A stretch of 64,000 bases of DNA. It comes from Microbacterium halotolerans (GTDB lineage: Bacteria; Actinomycetota; Actinomycetes; Actinomycetales; Microbacteriaceae). Shown here in pieces: positions 24,424-33,700 of this stretch (position 1 is the first letter of the stretch; the number at the start of each line of letters is the position of its first letter). A model generated the notes under the pieces. It did not search any database, was not told where the DNA came from, and was given only the letters and a program-made list of their open reading frames with translations. Location of the stretch: the NCBI RefSeq assembly GCF_003569805.1, contig NZ_KZ984052.1:133961-197960 (forward strand), given 5' to 3'. Made by a program: the position numbers and the translations under genes.

Positions 24424-24689
24424 CGACGGCCTCCGTCCGGTCTCAGCGGGGGTTCCTCCTCGCCGCGTCGAACAGCTTCGAGGCGCGCCTCGATCCACTC
24501 GTCCCGTGACAGGCGCGGAACGTCGTCGACGCCGGGCCACGGCGTCACGTTCTCCGCAGCGACGCCCGCGCGAATGAGCCCCGGCTGCCCCGGGCGCGGA
24601 CGGCCATCGAACTCGGGGTGGCGCTTGAGATGGTCGTACGCCGCGGCGTAGACGAGGCGCAGCATCGGATCAGTGGTGGGGTCAGGCAT
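24420..24689 (-). CDS. Small protein of the primase operon
   Basis: ATG 24689 (MPDPTTDPMLRLVYAAAYDH) opens an 89-residue frame, 26 bp after the primase stop. It has an N-terminal helix, a Pro/Gly-rich middle and a charged C-terminal helix (SRDEWIEARLEAVRRGEEE). Its stop overlaps the start of the next gene. Function unknown; likely accessory to element replication by position only. Confidence 0.6.
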   Translation of the reverse strand: MPDPTTDPMLRLVYAAAYDHLKRHPEFDGRPRPGQPGLIRAGVAAENVTPWPGVDDVPRLSRDEWIEARLEAVRRGEEEPPLRPDGGRR

Positions 24690-24715
24690 AATCAGGTCCT
24701 TTCGTTGCGTCTGTG

Positions 24716-26650
24716 TCAGTGCGTTGGATCGAAGAAGCCGGTCTTGCGCAGGTGCCTCTCGAACTCTCGGGCGATGGTCTTGGCCGGGTGGGTATCCCCG
24801 GCCAAGCAGGGCGGCAATGGGCCTCTTTCTTTGATCCATGCCTCAGCCGCCTCAAGACATCGGTCGCACTTGTGAAAGTGAGGCATGCCGTTCGTCATAG
24901 CTGCGACGTGATCCGCATCCAGGAGGCCGTAGTCATGCTCCGCGGCTGCGGCCCATGCCTCGATCACGTCGGCTTTGCGATTGTCACCTTCAGGCGGCTG
25001 CTGGTCATGCTCCGCTGTTGCCATCCGGCCCCGCTGAAGTTCGGCATCGTTGTTGTGATCGGAGGGCTCCTGCTGAGCTTGTTCTGTGCCTGCCCGTTCG
25101 ATGACGCACGGAGCGCCGTCCTGGTAGGTGTGAGCGACGTTCGACGCCGTCTCCATCGCACGTTCCGTTGCGCGGGCTTCGTCATCATCGGGAAGCAGCC
25201 TCAGCCCTTGACGGAATCGACGTGAGCCTGTTCGCTTCGTCGGGTAACCGAGCTCGGTCAGACGGGTGCCGAAATCGCGCTGGCCGAGCGTGTGCTCTCG
25301 CATTACGCCGTTGGCCCGACAGTAGCGCAGATAGTCGGCGTGGAGGGTCTTCACTGCATCGCTATGGTGGTCACTGCAACCGTCCTCGCAGCGCTCGCGG
25401 ATAAACGTTGAGACGGTGTCCTGGTCGGATTTGTAGGCCTCAGTGGCCTCGGCAACGCGATCGGGGGCAGTGAGACCTTCGCGTACGTACCGTTGCAGCC
25501 CGGCCAGCGCCCATGCAAGTACGGCGTCGACCTCTTTCGTGAGTTTGCCTTCGAGTCGAGGGTCCCGCTCGTGGGGAGGTACCACGATATCCCACGGCAC
25601 TAGCCGCACGCGCTCCCAGACGGCTGGGTCGTCTGCGGGGAGCTGTGGAGCATGGTTGGTAATTAGGAGGAGCTGATGCGAGGGGGTGAACTCGACAAGT
25701 GTCTTGCTGTGGACACCGCGCGCTTTGATCGGATCGCCGCCGGTGAGAGCCTTGATCTTCGCCGCGTCCATCTCGGCCGACTTAGCCGTCTCGGACATGA
25801 AGACAATGCGCCGCCCCTTGAGAGCGAGTAGGGCGGGATTCGGCTTGTCCGCAGTTGCATGGCGATCGACATTGAACAGGTTCGGGCTCGCGACTGCGGC
25901 GTAGCTGCCGAGAGCATGCCGAATCGTGCCGTAGAACACGCCTTTGCCATTCCGCCCTGCCCCAGTGAGGATAGGCAAGAAGTGTTCGGGCTGTTCGCCG
26001 ATGAGGCAGACACCCGCTGCGGTCTGGAGGAAGGCGCGCACATCCTCATCCGGGAGGCTCCTGCTCACGAAGCGGTCCCAGAGCGAGGAATGTGCGGCAG
26101 GATCGTACTCGGCATTGGTGATCTGCGTCATCCGAAAAGATGGATCGTGCAGGTGCACTGTGAGCGAGGGCCAGTCCACGCCGTCCTCGAGCTCCCGGAG
26201 ATCAAGGACACCCGTGGGAGTGTTCAGGAGCCACGGGTCCGCGTCGAGCTCCTGAGGCTCGGCGGTGAGGTGCTTGATCGTGGACATGAGCCGCACGACA
26301 CCTGCGACCCCTGTCGACGTCTGGGACTTGGTGAGATCCGCCAGCAGCTCCTTGTCGGTGAGAGCATCCGGCGCGAGCTTTCTGACGACACTTGTAACTG
26401 CGCGGGTGACCGCTTTGTCCTCGAGATCCGGGACAAAACAGCGCCCGTTCCACTGGTACCAGCCGAGGCCAGCGACGTGGAGGAATCTCCCAACGCAGTC
26501 GGCAGCAGCCAGGTAAGCGATCCGAGCGTGAGACCGGAGCAGACCAGCGAACGCGCGCAGATCTTCAGGCGGGGCGGAATCGGTGAGCTCGTCGAGATCG
26601 GACAAGCTCTGGTCCCAAGTCTCAAGATCTGAGAACATGGCATCGGACAT
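24716..26650 (-). CDS. P4-type phage/plasmid primase-helicase
   Basis: From ATG 26650 the product has 644 residues. It shows the D5_N segment (WYQWNGRCFVPD, then DPWLLNTPTGVLDLR) and a superfamily 3 helicase domain with the Walker A GAGRNGKG at 230-237, Walker B-like RRIVFMSE, and HQLLLITNHAPQLP as a later motif. These proteins unwind and prime the replication of satellites, plasmids and integrative elements. The C-terminal 130 residues form an unusual acidic, Gln-rich tail with HFHKCDRCLEAAEAW, which could bind a metal. No separate primase catalytic domain is evident at the N-terminus. Confidence 0.88.
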   Translation of the reverse strand: MSDAMFSDLETWDQSLSDLDELTDSAPPEDLRAFAGLLRSHARIAYLAAADCVGRFLHVAGLGWYQWNGRCFVPDLEDKAVTRAVTSVVRKLAPDALTDKELLADLTKSQTSTGVAGVVRLMSTIKHLTAEPQELDADPWLLNTPTGVLDLRELEDGVDWPSLTVHLHDPSFRMTQITNAEYDPAAHSSLWDRFVSRSLPDEDVRAFLQTAAGVCLIGEQPEHFLPILTGAGRNGKGVFYGTIRHALGSYAAVASPNLFNVDRHATADKPNPALLALKGRRIVFMSETAKSAEMDAAKIKALTGGDPIKARGVHSKTLVEFTPSHQLLLITNHAPQLPADDPAVWERVRLVPWDIVVPPHERDPRLEGKLTKEVDAVLAWALAGLQRYVREGLTAPDRVAEATEAYKSDQDTVSTFIRERCEDGCSDHHSDAVKTLHADYLRYCRANGVMREHTLGQRDFGTRLTELGYPTKRTGSRRFRQGLRLLPDDDEARATERAMETASNVAHTYQDGAPCVIERAGTEQAQQEPSDHNNDAELQRGRMATAEHDQQPPEGDNRKADVIEAWAAAAEHDYGLLDADHVAAMTNGMPHFHKCDRCLEAAEAWIKERGPLPPCLAGDTHPAKTIAREFERHLRKTGFFDPTH

Positions 26651-26736
26651 TAGAGTGACCTCCCTGCAAGGTCCTCGTGTCGGGGTCGCCGAGTTACCGC
26701 TCGGTGACCCCAACTGCGTGAAGAGGCGGGAGCAGC

Positions 26737-27111
26737 TCAGACGAGGAGGAGATGCCCGAGCTCGCGCTTGCGTTCGTCGTCAAGGCGGGGCCACGTCGTG
26801 ACCAGGCGTGCGGCCATCGTCGCCAGTTCGTCGTCGGGGTGCTCAGAAGCGTGCCCCGGAGGGGACGCGTGGCTCGGCTCGGCGTCCGCGGTGCGGATGC
26901 CATCATTGCGGGGTACCGCAAGCAGAGGCAGATCCGAGTGACGGATCTTGTACGCGTTGCCCACCTGCACAGCGGGGATCTCGTCTGCGGAAATGCGGGC
27001 GAGCAGCGACTTGCGGCTACCGTATCCGGCTGCTGCAAGCTCGCGAAGCGAGTGGAGAGATTCGGGTCGTTCGAAGACGACAACGGGTGAGTATTTGCTG
27101 CGATCAGACAT
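26737..27111 (-). CDS. Excisionase-type helix-turn-helix protein
   Basis: ATG 27111 gives 124 residues. The core SLRELAAAGYGSRKSLLARI followed by EIPAVQVGNAYKIRHSDLPL is the winged HTH of excisionase or MerR-like DNA-binding proteins. The remainder is a charged tail with a C-terminal helix. It heads the primase operon and is divergent from the XRE gene at 27380, so it may control replication and excision genes. Confidence 0.75.
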   Translation of the reverse strand: MSDRSKYSPVVVFERPESLHSLRELAAAGYGSRKSLLARISADEIPAVQVGNAYKIRHSDLPLLAVPRNDGIRTADAEPSHASPPGHASEHPDDELATMAARLVTTWPRLDDERKRELGHLLLV

Positions 27112-27379
27112 GCTCGGACCTCGCGGTAGAGCGGATAGCCTGGAGTGGCGGCTGGGCTTGCTCCCAGCGTGATTCGAGTCCGTCCCTCGATCCTGCAGCC
27201 CCGGCACTCCGTGTGCCTGGCGTTAACAGTCTGACCATCATGGTCTGGATTGCCGGGGTGTATCTCCGTACGCTCGCCCCGACTTGCCTCAAGCGTACCA
27301 ACTTTACTTCGATATGGGAAGCTCTGCCGTGAACGGTTTCTAATATCGCATTTTTGGCTCGTTTATGAGGAGATTCGCC

Positions 27380-27766
27380 ATGGATACACCAGCAGACGTC
27401 TTCGCGCGCAGGCTCCGACATGAGCGCGAAGTGAAGCGGATTAGCCAGTCGGAGTTGGCCCGTCGGCTCAGTGACCGAACCGGCACAGGCGTGTCCGCTA
27501 CAGCAATCACGAAGATCGAATCAGGCGATCGCTCCGTGCGCATTGACGAGGCGGTTTACCTGGCGGAGATCCTCGACGTGCCGCTTTCAGCGCTGCTCAG
27601 TGATCGCGGCCCGGACGAGATTCGCATGAGCGAGCTTCGTCGTCAGATCGAGCAGCAGCGATCTCTCGCCAACACGGCTGAGCACGAATGGAGCCAAGCT
27701 AACGCAGCTTGGGCTCGTCTCCATATGGAGCTCGAAGAGCTCGAAGCCAGCTTCGATGACGACTGA
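27380..27766 (+). CDS. XRE-family regulator with coiled-coil tail
   Basis: ATG 27380 is chosen because GAGGAG lies just upstream. The 128-residue protein has an XRE domain (FARRLRHEREVKRISQSELA, then ATAITKIESGDRSVR) and a C-terminal helix with heptad-like pattern (MSELRRQIEQQRSLANTAEH). It faces the primase operon across about 270 bp with an AT-rich centre. This arrangement suggests the master repressor of the element's replication and excision functions. Confidence 0.85.
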   Translation: MDTPADVFARRLRHEREVKRISQSELARRLSDRTGTGVSATAITKIESGDRSVRIDEAVYLAEILDVPLSALLSDRGPDEIRMSELRRQIEQQRSLANTAEHEWSQANAAWARLHMELEELEASFDDD

Positions 27767-28381
27767 ACTCTTGCCGTGCCCGTTGCGTCCCTCCTGGCGT
27801 GAATCGTGGGTGGAAGGGAGCTCGCTCGGGTGCACGCGCAGACGTGTTGCCCGCAGAGCTCTGCCAGGGCGCGCAGGCACCGTCTCCGACTGGCGTTCGG
27901 CGCACAGCTGAGCCGCTCGCTCTCGCTTCGCTCGGAGCTCGCGCTCGAGCTAGACCCCTGGGCCCGGCCGGACTGTCCCGAGCGGGGTGGGCGGTGCAAA
28001 TCGGGGCCGGGGTGACGCAAGTGACATGTCAGCCAGGTTCTTCCTTAAACGCCTGCGTGTGGGAACTTGTGGCTCTCAACGTCACTAGCGTCACTTTGTC
28101 AGAGCAGAGGCACATTCTGTGACACATCGCCATGACCCGGCACATCCGTTGAAGGGCTCACGACTTGCATCCACGTCCAGCCTGGCGCGGAGCGCCGCCC
28201 GTGGAGGGCAAGACTGGGCGCGAGCAGAGGCGAGCAGCCCCGCGTGACCGGTGCACGGGTCGTCGGCCCTTCCTCGACGAGTCTGACGGGGCTTGAACCA
28301 CCCTCGGTCGGGAGGGCTCCATCAAAGGAGCCTGCAAAGTGCGCTTGAGTACTCCATGACTACTCAGTAGGCTTCTGTTCT
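27767..28381. other. 615-bp gap with a long-range inverted repeat
   Basis: No convincing gene was seen. A 14-bp sequence at 28012-28025 recurs inverted at 28081-28094 with one mismatch. Each arm contains GTGAC twice with a 4-bp spacer, and further GTGAC or GTCA boxes lie nearby (about 28,119). This looks like a binding region for a dimeric regulator upstream of the gene at 28382. Confidence 0.5.
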
Positions 28382-29149
28382 ATGAATGAACGCAGTGCGC
28401 GCCGTACCGAGCTGGGGTTCACCCAGAGCTCCGCTGCTCAACGCAGCGGAGTCAGCCTCGCGACCTGGCGGCGCTGGGAGGAGAATCCGGATTCCGTGAG
28501 CGTCAAGACGCGTGCCGTGTGCGAGCGAGCTCTCGCCGCCGTTCCGTATGCCTCGTCTGCCGAGGTTTTCGAAGCTGTCTGGGGAAGCAGCTCGAGCCGC
28601 TTGACTCCACGACAGGCCCACGCGATGGCTGGGGAACTCGCTTTCTGGGCTGATGGCGAGATCGCCGATTGGATTCTGGACGCGAATGGTCCCCTTCATG
28701 ACGTGCGACCCTTCAATCTCTTCGATCTCCGAGTGATGATGTTCGTGGGGGAGAGTCGCTCCTGGGCGGAGGCTGTGAGGCAGCGCTGCTACAAGCTCTC
28801 GGAGGAGATCGAGGCGGGCGTGCTGCCGTTCGACCGTCCCGGCCCGTTCATTGACGAAGTACTGATTGGCATGGCACTCCGCGCCGTTCAGATACTGCGC
28901 GAAGAGGATCCCAGTCGTCCCGATGACGTCATGCCTCGTGAGGGCCTCTCCGACGCGGAGAACGACGTATACGTGATCGGTGACGATGACTGGGGCATGG
29001 TTTTTGACGAGTTCGATGAGCAGTGTCGTTGGGGGGACTGGGACATGCCGATCGCGATCGGACACTCGCTACTACCCGCGTTCCTCGCGGCCAATCATCC
29101 ATTCAGGTGGTTCGACGCAATCGAACCGTTCGGCCTCAGCGAAGCGTGA
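28382..29149 (+). CDS. HTH-containing protein of unknown function
   Basis: The 255-residue product opens with a helix-turn-helix-like segment (RRTELGFTQSSAAQRSGVSL, ATWRRWEENPDSVSVKTRAV) that resembles XRE-type domains. The rest is acidic and helical with several tryptophans (WADGEIADWILDANG, DDDWGMVFDEFDEQCRWGDW). It may be a regulator with a ligand- or protein-binding domain. The next intact gene on this strand is the HEPN protein at 29742. Confidence 0.65.
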   Translation: MNERSARRTELGFTQSSAAQRSGVSLATWRRWEENPDSVSVKTRAVCERALAAVPYASSAEVFEAVWGSSSSRLTPRQAHAMAGELAFWADGEIADWILDANGPLHDVRPFNLFDLRVMMFVGESRSWAEAVRQRCYKLSEEIEAGVLPFDRPGPFIDEVLIGMALRAVQILREEDPSRPDDVMPREGLSDAENDVYVIGDDDWGMVFDEFDEQCRWGDWDMPIAIGHSLLPAFLAANHPFRWFDAIEPFGLSEA

Positions 29150-29385
29150 TAGTTCGTGGTGAACTGACCGGCCTGCGCGGGCATGCTCTCTCGTTTGAGG
29201 CTTCACTCGTGTCGTTTCGGGTGTTCTGCGATAGGAGTCGCGGCATCTTCGCCTGAGGCTTCCTCAATAGCGGCCGCAACACCTTCGAACGGGACATCCG
29301 CGTACATGCTGTGCTGCTCGGTGGCGGTGTGATCGGACGAAAGCGCCTCGAGTCATCTCCTGCGTGCCCGTGTAGCGTGGAATCG

Positions 29386-29535
29386 ATGAGCGGCGATGTT
29401 CAACTTCGCCCGACGACAGGGCCGGGGGAGTACCCGTGGCTCTTTGGGGTGTGGCGCACGGCGGTCGACGCCACGCACGACTTCCTCGCTGATGAGCATC
29501 GAGCCGCGATCGAGGATCGACTCGCGACGGAGTAG
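29386..29535 (+). pseudogene. Truncated GNAT acetyltransferase fragment
   Basis: ATG 29386 opens 49 residues. The segment YPWLFGVWRTAVDATHDFLA, then EHRAAIEDRLATE, closely follows the N-terminal helix pattern of small GNAT acetyltransferases, where it is normally followed by the acetyl-CoA-binding core. The frame stops right there, so only the head remains. Confidence 0.6.
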
Positions 29536-29741
29536 TTCCCGCAGGCTCGATCATGCCAGCTGTACGCTGCTGGAGCCTCCAGTCAATCCGCTTGCGGACA
29601 CGTGGCGCTGGTGCGGTCATCGGTGAGACCAGCTCGAGTCGATCGTGCCCTCTGCGTCAGCACCGGGGGAGGGTCTGCCCTTGTTTCCAAGTCCCACACG
29701 AGCTTGGTCGTTGCGTTGCATCACCGGGCTACGATCGAGCC

Positions 29742-31328
29742 GTGACTGGTGAACAGCAGAGACTTGAAGCTTGGGATCTCGCCTGCGCGAACTACGGTGA
29801 CGCCACCCTTGCGTACATTCTCGACCTACCGAGGGGCGATCTGCCGGAGGCGATGGACTCGCAGCGGTGGGAGGCCGTTGGTGAGCTGGGATCTTTGGTG
29901 GTCACCGACGGCCATCTGGCTCCGGGACAGAAGCTCTCCCTACGAACAGGTCGGCTGCTCCGCGTTTCACCAGGCCTTGGGATGACCTATGTCGAGCAGG
30001 TCAGGCAGCAGGTAGGAGGGCGGCTGCCAACCATGACCGGTGAGCCGCTCGTGGACACACTGGTGAGGCTCGTCTTCAACGGCTTGGCGATCGAGCTTGT
30101 GCCCGGTGCGGAGACCGATCGCATCCTCGTTTCGGCATCTTTTCAGAATCCGCAGCTACTGCTGCCGGCCGCGACCGCTTTCCTGTCCGATCCGGATCTC
30201 AGCTTGCTCTTTCCTGATACAGATCGCCAGGTTGACGACCTGCGGAGAATCAAAGCGACATCCATACTTACGTGGCTCCCGGCAGGCGGAGGGTCAATGT
30301 ATCTCGGCATCGTTCTGGGCAGCCTGGTGGAGCAGACTCTTGCCCGCATGAGATTGCTGGATTCTCTCTCCGAGGACGCCATCGACGAGTTCGTCCGGGA
30401 AACGATCGATCTCCTCCGCAAGTTTGCGCGTGGTGAGAAAGTCGAGATGTACGTTGCAACCGGGTTGCTTGGGATCGACGTTGTCGAACCCATCGACAGA
30501 GGCACGTGGGGTATCCGCACGGCGTCTGGCCTGGCCATAGAAGAGGCGCCCAGCAGTAAGGAATCACGCCCGAGAAGCGTTCTGTGGATGAAAACCCCGC
30601 ATCGACTCCTCAGCATTGATCGGGCTGATCTAGACGAAGCAGAGATTCTTCGCGCCTTCGATGAGGTGAGCGAACTCAAGCGGAGTTTCCATGCCGAACT
30701 AACGCGGAAAATCTCCGCGTTGCGCTTCGCGATTCTCGCCTGGGCAGTTGAGTCCGAGCGCAGCGCAGCTGTCAGCGTCCAGGCGACCTCATCGTGGAGC
30801 TTTCTGCCAATGTCGCATACTCAGCCGCCCTGGGTGCATGCTGATTCCAGGCCAGTCAGTGCAGTTTCCCTGAGCGCCTCCGAATTGGAACGGGTCGCTG
30901 AGATCGTGGAGGAACTGGGCGAAGTTACTCCACGGCTCGACATCGCCCTGAACCGCATGATCCGGGTGGCCTCAGAGCGCCGTGACCCCGCTGACGCCCT
31001 CATTGATGCAGTCATCGCTTGGGAGAACATGCTCGGGTCGAAGACCGAGACGACCTTCAAGGTCTGTGCCTCGATGGCCTGGCTTCTCGAGCCTCATGAT
31101 GAAGAGCGTCGTCGTCAAGTATTCTCGAGGGTGAAGAAGATCTACGAGTTGCGCAGTGGACTCGTTCACGGTGCCGAGGATCCAGACTTCCAGAACTCCT
31201 CTGAGAAGGCTCAGGACGCTCTGACCCTTGCAATCCAGGCCTTCTGTGCCATCCATTTGAACCCGGAGCTTGTCGACATGAAGAGCAATTCGCGGTGCGA
31301 GGCGATCCTGATGCGCGCGAGAGAGTGA
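29742..31328 (+). CDS. Apea-like HEPN protein, candidate defence effector
   Basis: I choose GTG 29742, giving 528 residues. The N-terminal 350 residues are an unrecognised mixed domain. The C-terminal part (DALIDAVIAWENMLGSKTET, KVCASMAWLLEP, then KKIYELRSGLVHGAEDPDF) has the layout of Apea-like HEPN domains, with RSGLVH matching the R-x4-H nuclease motif. Apea-like HEPN proteins include experimentally studied anti-phage effectors. The gene is between a dead acetyltransferase piece and the recombination genes. Confidence 0.7.
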   Translation: MTGEQQRLEAWDLACANYGDATLAYILDLPRGDLPEAMDSQRWEAVGELGSLVVTDGHLAPGQKLSLRTGRLLRVSPGLGMTYVEQVRQQVGGRLPTMTGEPLVDTLVRLVFNGLAIELVPGAETDRILVSASFQNPQLLLPAATAFLSDPDLSLLFPDTDRQVDDLRRIKATSILTWLPAGGGSMYLGIVLGSLVEQTLARMRLLDSLSEDAIDEFVRETIDLLRKFARGEKVEMYVATGLLGIDVVEPIDRGTWGIRTASGLAIEEAPSSKESRPRSVLWMKTPHRLLSIDRADLDEAEILRAFDEVSELKRSFHAELTRKISALRFAILAWAVESERSAAVSVQATSSWSFLPMSHTQPPWVHADSRPVSAVSLSASELERVAEIVEELGEVTPRLDIALNRMIRVASERRDPADALIDAVIAWENMLGSKTETTFKVCASMAWLLEPHDEERRRQVFSRVKKIYELRSGLVHGAEDPDFQNSSEKAQDALTLAIQAFCAIHLNPELVDMKSNSRCEAILMRARE

Positions 31329-31500
31329 GCGGGGCTCAAAGGACGATTTCATCGCAAGCGGGTTCTCCCGTTCCGTGGTCGTGCGGGCAGCGCGTCGCGG
31401 TCGAGAGTGCCTCGTAGATAAACTCCCGACTTTAGCAACACGGCCTAGTCAGGGTGGATGGGACGCGCACGTTGCTCGTGGGTAGGCGCGAAGGTGTCCA

Positions 31501-31812
31501 TCACGCGCTTCGCAGGATCGAGGCGATCAGCTCGCGACGCTCGGCGCTGATCGGTGGAGCCTGCTTCGCGGCCCTCTTGGCCGCCGCTACGAGGCCGGCG
31601 TACGCCCGCTCGGAGGTCTTCTTCTCGACCATGGCATCGAGGTCGTCGCGGGAGACGTAGTACTTGCCGTCTCGCATCTCGGACGGCAGGGCACCGCTCT
31701 TCACCTTGCGGCGGAGCGTGTCGATTGAGCCGTAGCGACGGTGCCCGATCGGATTGCGGATCTCGGACGCCTCGGCGAGGGTGAGGTGGTCGGTAGTCAG
31801 GATGATGGTCAT
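31501..31812 (-). CDS. Excisionase-like DNA-binding protein
   Basis: ATG 31812 gives 103 residues. The stretch LTLAEASEIRNPIGHRRYGS, then TLRRKVKSGALPSEMRDGKY and YVSRDDLDAMVEKK, is a winged HTH of the excisionase family, with a charged C-terminal tail. It is upstream of nothing else on its strand but sits next to the serine integrase, whose direction it shares. Recombination directionality factors often lie here, so it is the best candidate for controlling excision. Confidence 0.75.
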   Translation of the reverse strand: MTIILTTDHLTLAEASEIRNPIGHRRYGSIDTLRRKVKSGALPSEMRDGKYYVSRDDLDAMVEKKTSERAYAGLVAAAKRAAKQAPPISAERRELIASILRSA

Positions 31813-32158
31813 GAGACCTCCAGGGAGCCAGAGCACGAAGATGTGCTGATTTCCCTGGCTGACGCACTCACAGGTGGCGATCTACTTCACGCCTGCGCTA
31901 CCAGTTGGAGTTCCACCCGTCGGTCACCTCTGGCCGACTGGCTCCCTCCGCCCGTTCTAGTTGCTCCTGCGTCGGTGTCGGAGGGACTAGGTCGCGGTCC
32001 TTCGCGATGAGGTGGGCATTCCTCGGATGTTCTCTTAAGGGGCGTGCGAGACCCCACACGTTCCAATCGTCATTCGCCTAGTCGAATGACCACTCACAAG
32101 CCTACGCAGTATTGACTCGATTGCCTATAACCAGCGAGAGTCGAAATTCCTATCCGTC
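31813..32158. other. Gap between integrase and excisionase-like gene
   Basis: No gene is seen. A perfect palindrome with 8-bp arms and a 6-nt centre lies at 32069-32090. It could terminate the integrase transcript or serve as an operator for the excisionase-like gene. The segment around 32,090-32,150 is AT-richer and may carry the promoter of the minus-strand excisionase-like gene. Confidence 0.5.
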
Positions 32159-33691
32159 TCACCTCCACCCCGGGACCACTCGTTCGACGTCCACACCCTT
32201 CGCACCGTGACGCTCCGAGCGCTTGATGCGCGGCTGCATCACGGCACGGATGACCCTGCGCTTGTCCGCGAACTCGAGGAGCGCCCAGGCAGCCCGCACG
32301 TCGCCGGACTGCGCGAGGTCGAGCACGAGTGGGTCCGCCGCTGACAACTGCTCCAGCTTCGTCTGAGCGACTGCGATCTTCGGCCTGATGAGGTCTTCCT
32401 GCGTGAAGAGGATGTTCAGGTCATGCCGAGCCGCGGCCTGCTCACGCACATCTTCGAGGTACTGCTGATGGGCGTCGATCTCGTCGATGAGCGCCTGTCG
32501 CTCATCATCGGCCCGTCCGTCATTCTGGCCGAGAGTCGCGAGGAAGTCTGGGCGCTCCAGACGTGCCAGCAGCAGCTCCGTCACAACGAGGTCGAGGTAC
32601 TCCTCCTTCATCGTCACGTGGAAGCCGGTCTTGCCCGGCACGCCGACGCAGACATACGTGTTGTAGTGCTCCCGCGGCAGTTTCACGCCGTTCTCGTCGT
32701 ACTGTGGAGAACCCTTGTTCTGCTTGCCGACCCGCGTCCTCGCGCCGCACTCGTCGCATACGGCGATGCCCGCCAGCAGGTGACGCGCGGGCCAGTCGTT
32801 CGTGCGCTTCCTCGTTGGGTCGTTCAATAGGGGGAGCAGCGTGTGGGACCATACGTCCGGGTCGATCAGCGGAGGCCACTGCGCGTCTGCGACGACCTCG
32901 CCGTTGTGCTGACGCTTCCCAGCGTACGAGGGCGTCGTGAGCATCTGTTTGACCGCCGGAGGCGTCCATCCGAGGTGACGGCGATGGGCTTTGAACGTGG
33001 GGCGACGCGGTGGGATGCCGCGGGTGTTGAAGTCCCGCGCGATCGCGTAGAACGTCTCGCCGGCGAGCACGCGACGCGCAGCCTCCTTCACGATCGGAGC
33101 CTGATCCGGGTGTTCTTCGATCCGCAGCAGCTCGCGGGTGCGCTCGTCGTAGACCCGGCGGTACCCGTAGAGGTGCTTCCCGTGGGCGCGACCTTCTTCG
33201 GCCGCCGCGCGCACGTCGCGCTGAATGCGTTCTGAGGTCTTCGCGGACTCATACTCGCTGTCGACCGCGTCTTCGAGCATCGAGCGTCGGTCGCGGGCGT
33301 TCGCGGGGTCGTAGTCTCGTCCGTGCGTCGTCACAAAGATGCGCACACCGCGTTCTTCGCACAGCTCGATGAGCGTCACCCACTCGCCCGTCCGCCGCGA
33401 TCCTCGCGACGACTCCCAGATGACGAGAATGTCCGCGTCGAAGCGATCGTCCTCGAGGTCGTCCGTCAGCTTCCGGAAGTCCTCGCGGTCACGACGCGCG
33501 TACCGCGATGCCGAGCGATCGTCGTCGCGGTACGCGTCCGGATGCAGCGTCCATCCGCGATTCGCGACAGCAGCTGCATTCTCTGCGTGCTGCTGGTCTG
33601 GGCTCTTGCCTCTTCCGTGCCGATCGCGAGACACTCGTAGGTACTGTCGCGCGACGACCTGTTTGCCTGTGCGACCCGGGTTTTTCTGCAT
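32159..33691 (-). CDS. int: Large serine recombinase (integrase)
   Basis: ATG 33691 is chosen because AGGTGAG lies at good spacing; GTG 33700 is possible. The 510-residue protein has the resolvase catalytic domain with the nucleophile in YLRVSRD (S21), then the conserved region RFDADILVIWESSRGSR and GVRIFVTTHGRDYD, a recombinase domain (ILVIW onward to GETFYAIARDFNTRGIPP), a zinc ribbon (AVCDECGARTRV with a later YVCVGV) and a C-terminal coiled-coil region. It integrates the element at a short attachment site. It lies at the right end, reading inward. Confidence 0.95.
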   Translation of the reverse strand: MQKNPGRTGKQVVARQYLRVSRDRHGRGKSPDQQHAENAAAVANRGWTLHPDAYRDDDRSASRYARRDREDFRKLTDDLEDDRFDADILVIWESSRGSRRTGEWVTLIELCEERGVRIFVTTHGRDYDPANARDRRSMLEDAVDSEYESAKTSERIQRDVRAAAEEGRAHGKHLYGYRRVYDERTRELLRIEEHPDQAPIVKEAARRVLAGETFYAIARDFNTRGIPPRRPTFKAHRRHLGWTPPAVKQMLTTPSYAGKRQHNGEVVADAQWPPLIDPDVWSHTLLPLLNDPTRKRTNDWPARHLLAGIAVCDECGARTRVGKQNKGSPQYDENGVKLPREHYNTYVCVGVPGKTGFHVTMKEEYLDLVVTELLLARLERPDFLATLGQNDGRADDERQALIDEIDAHQQYLEDVREQAAARHDLNILFTQEDLIRPKIAVAQTKLEQLSAADPLVLDLAQSGDVRAAWALLEFADKRRVIRAVMQPRIKRSERHGAKGVDVERVVPGWR

Positions 33692-33700
33692 AAGATCCAC

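Noticed and set aside
28130-28330. Structured RNA or riboswitch upstream of the HTH gene
   Set aside because: GC-rich blocks can fold, but no known conserved riboswitch pattern or strong terminator-antiterminator pair was recognised.
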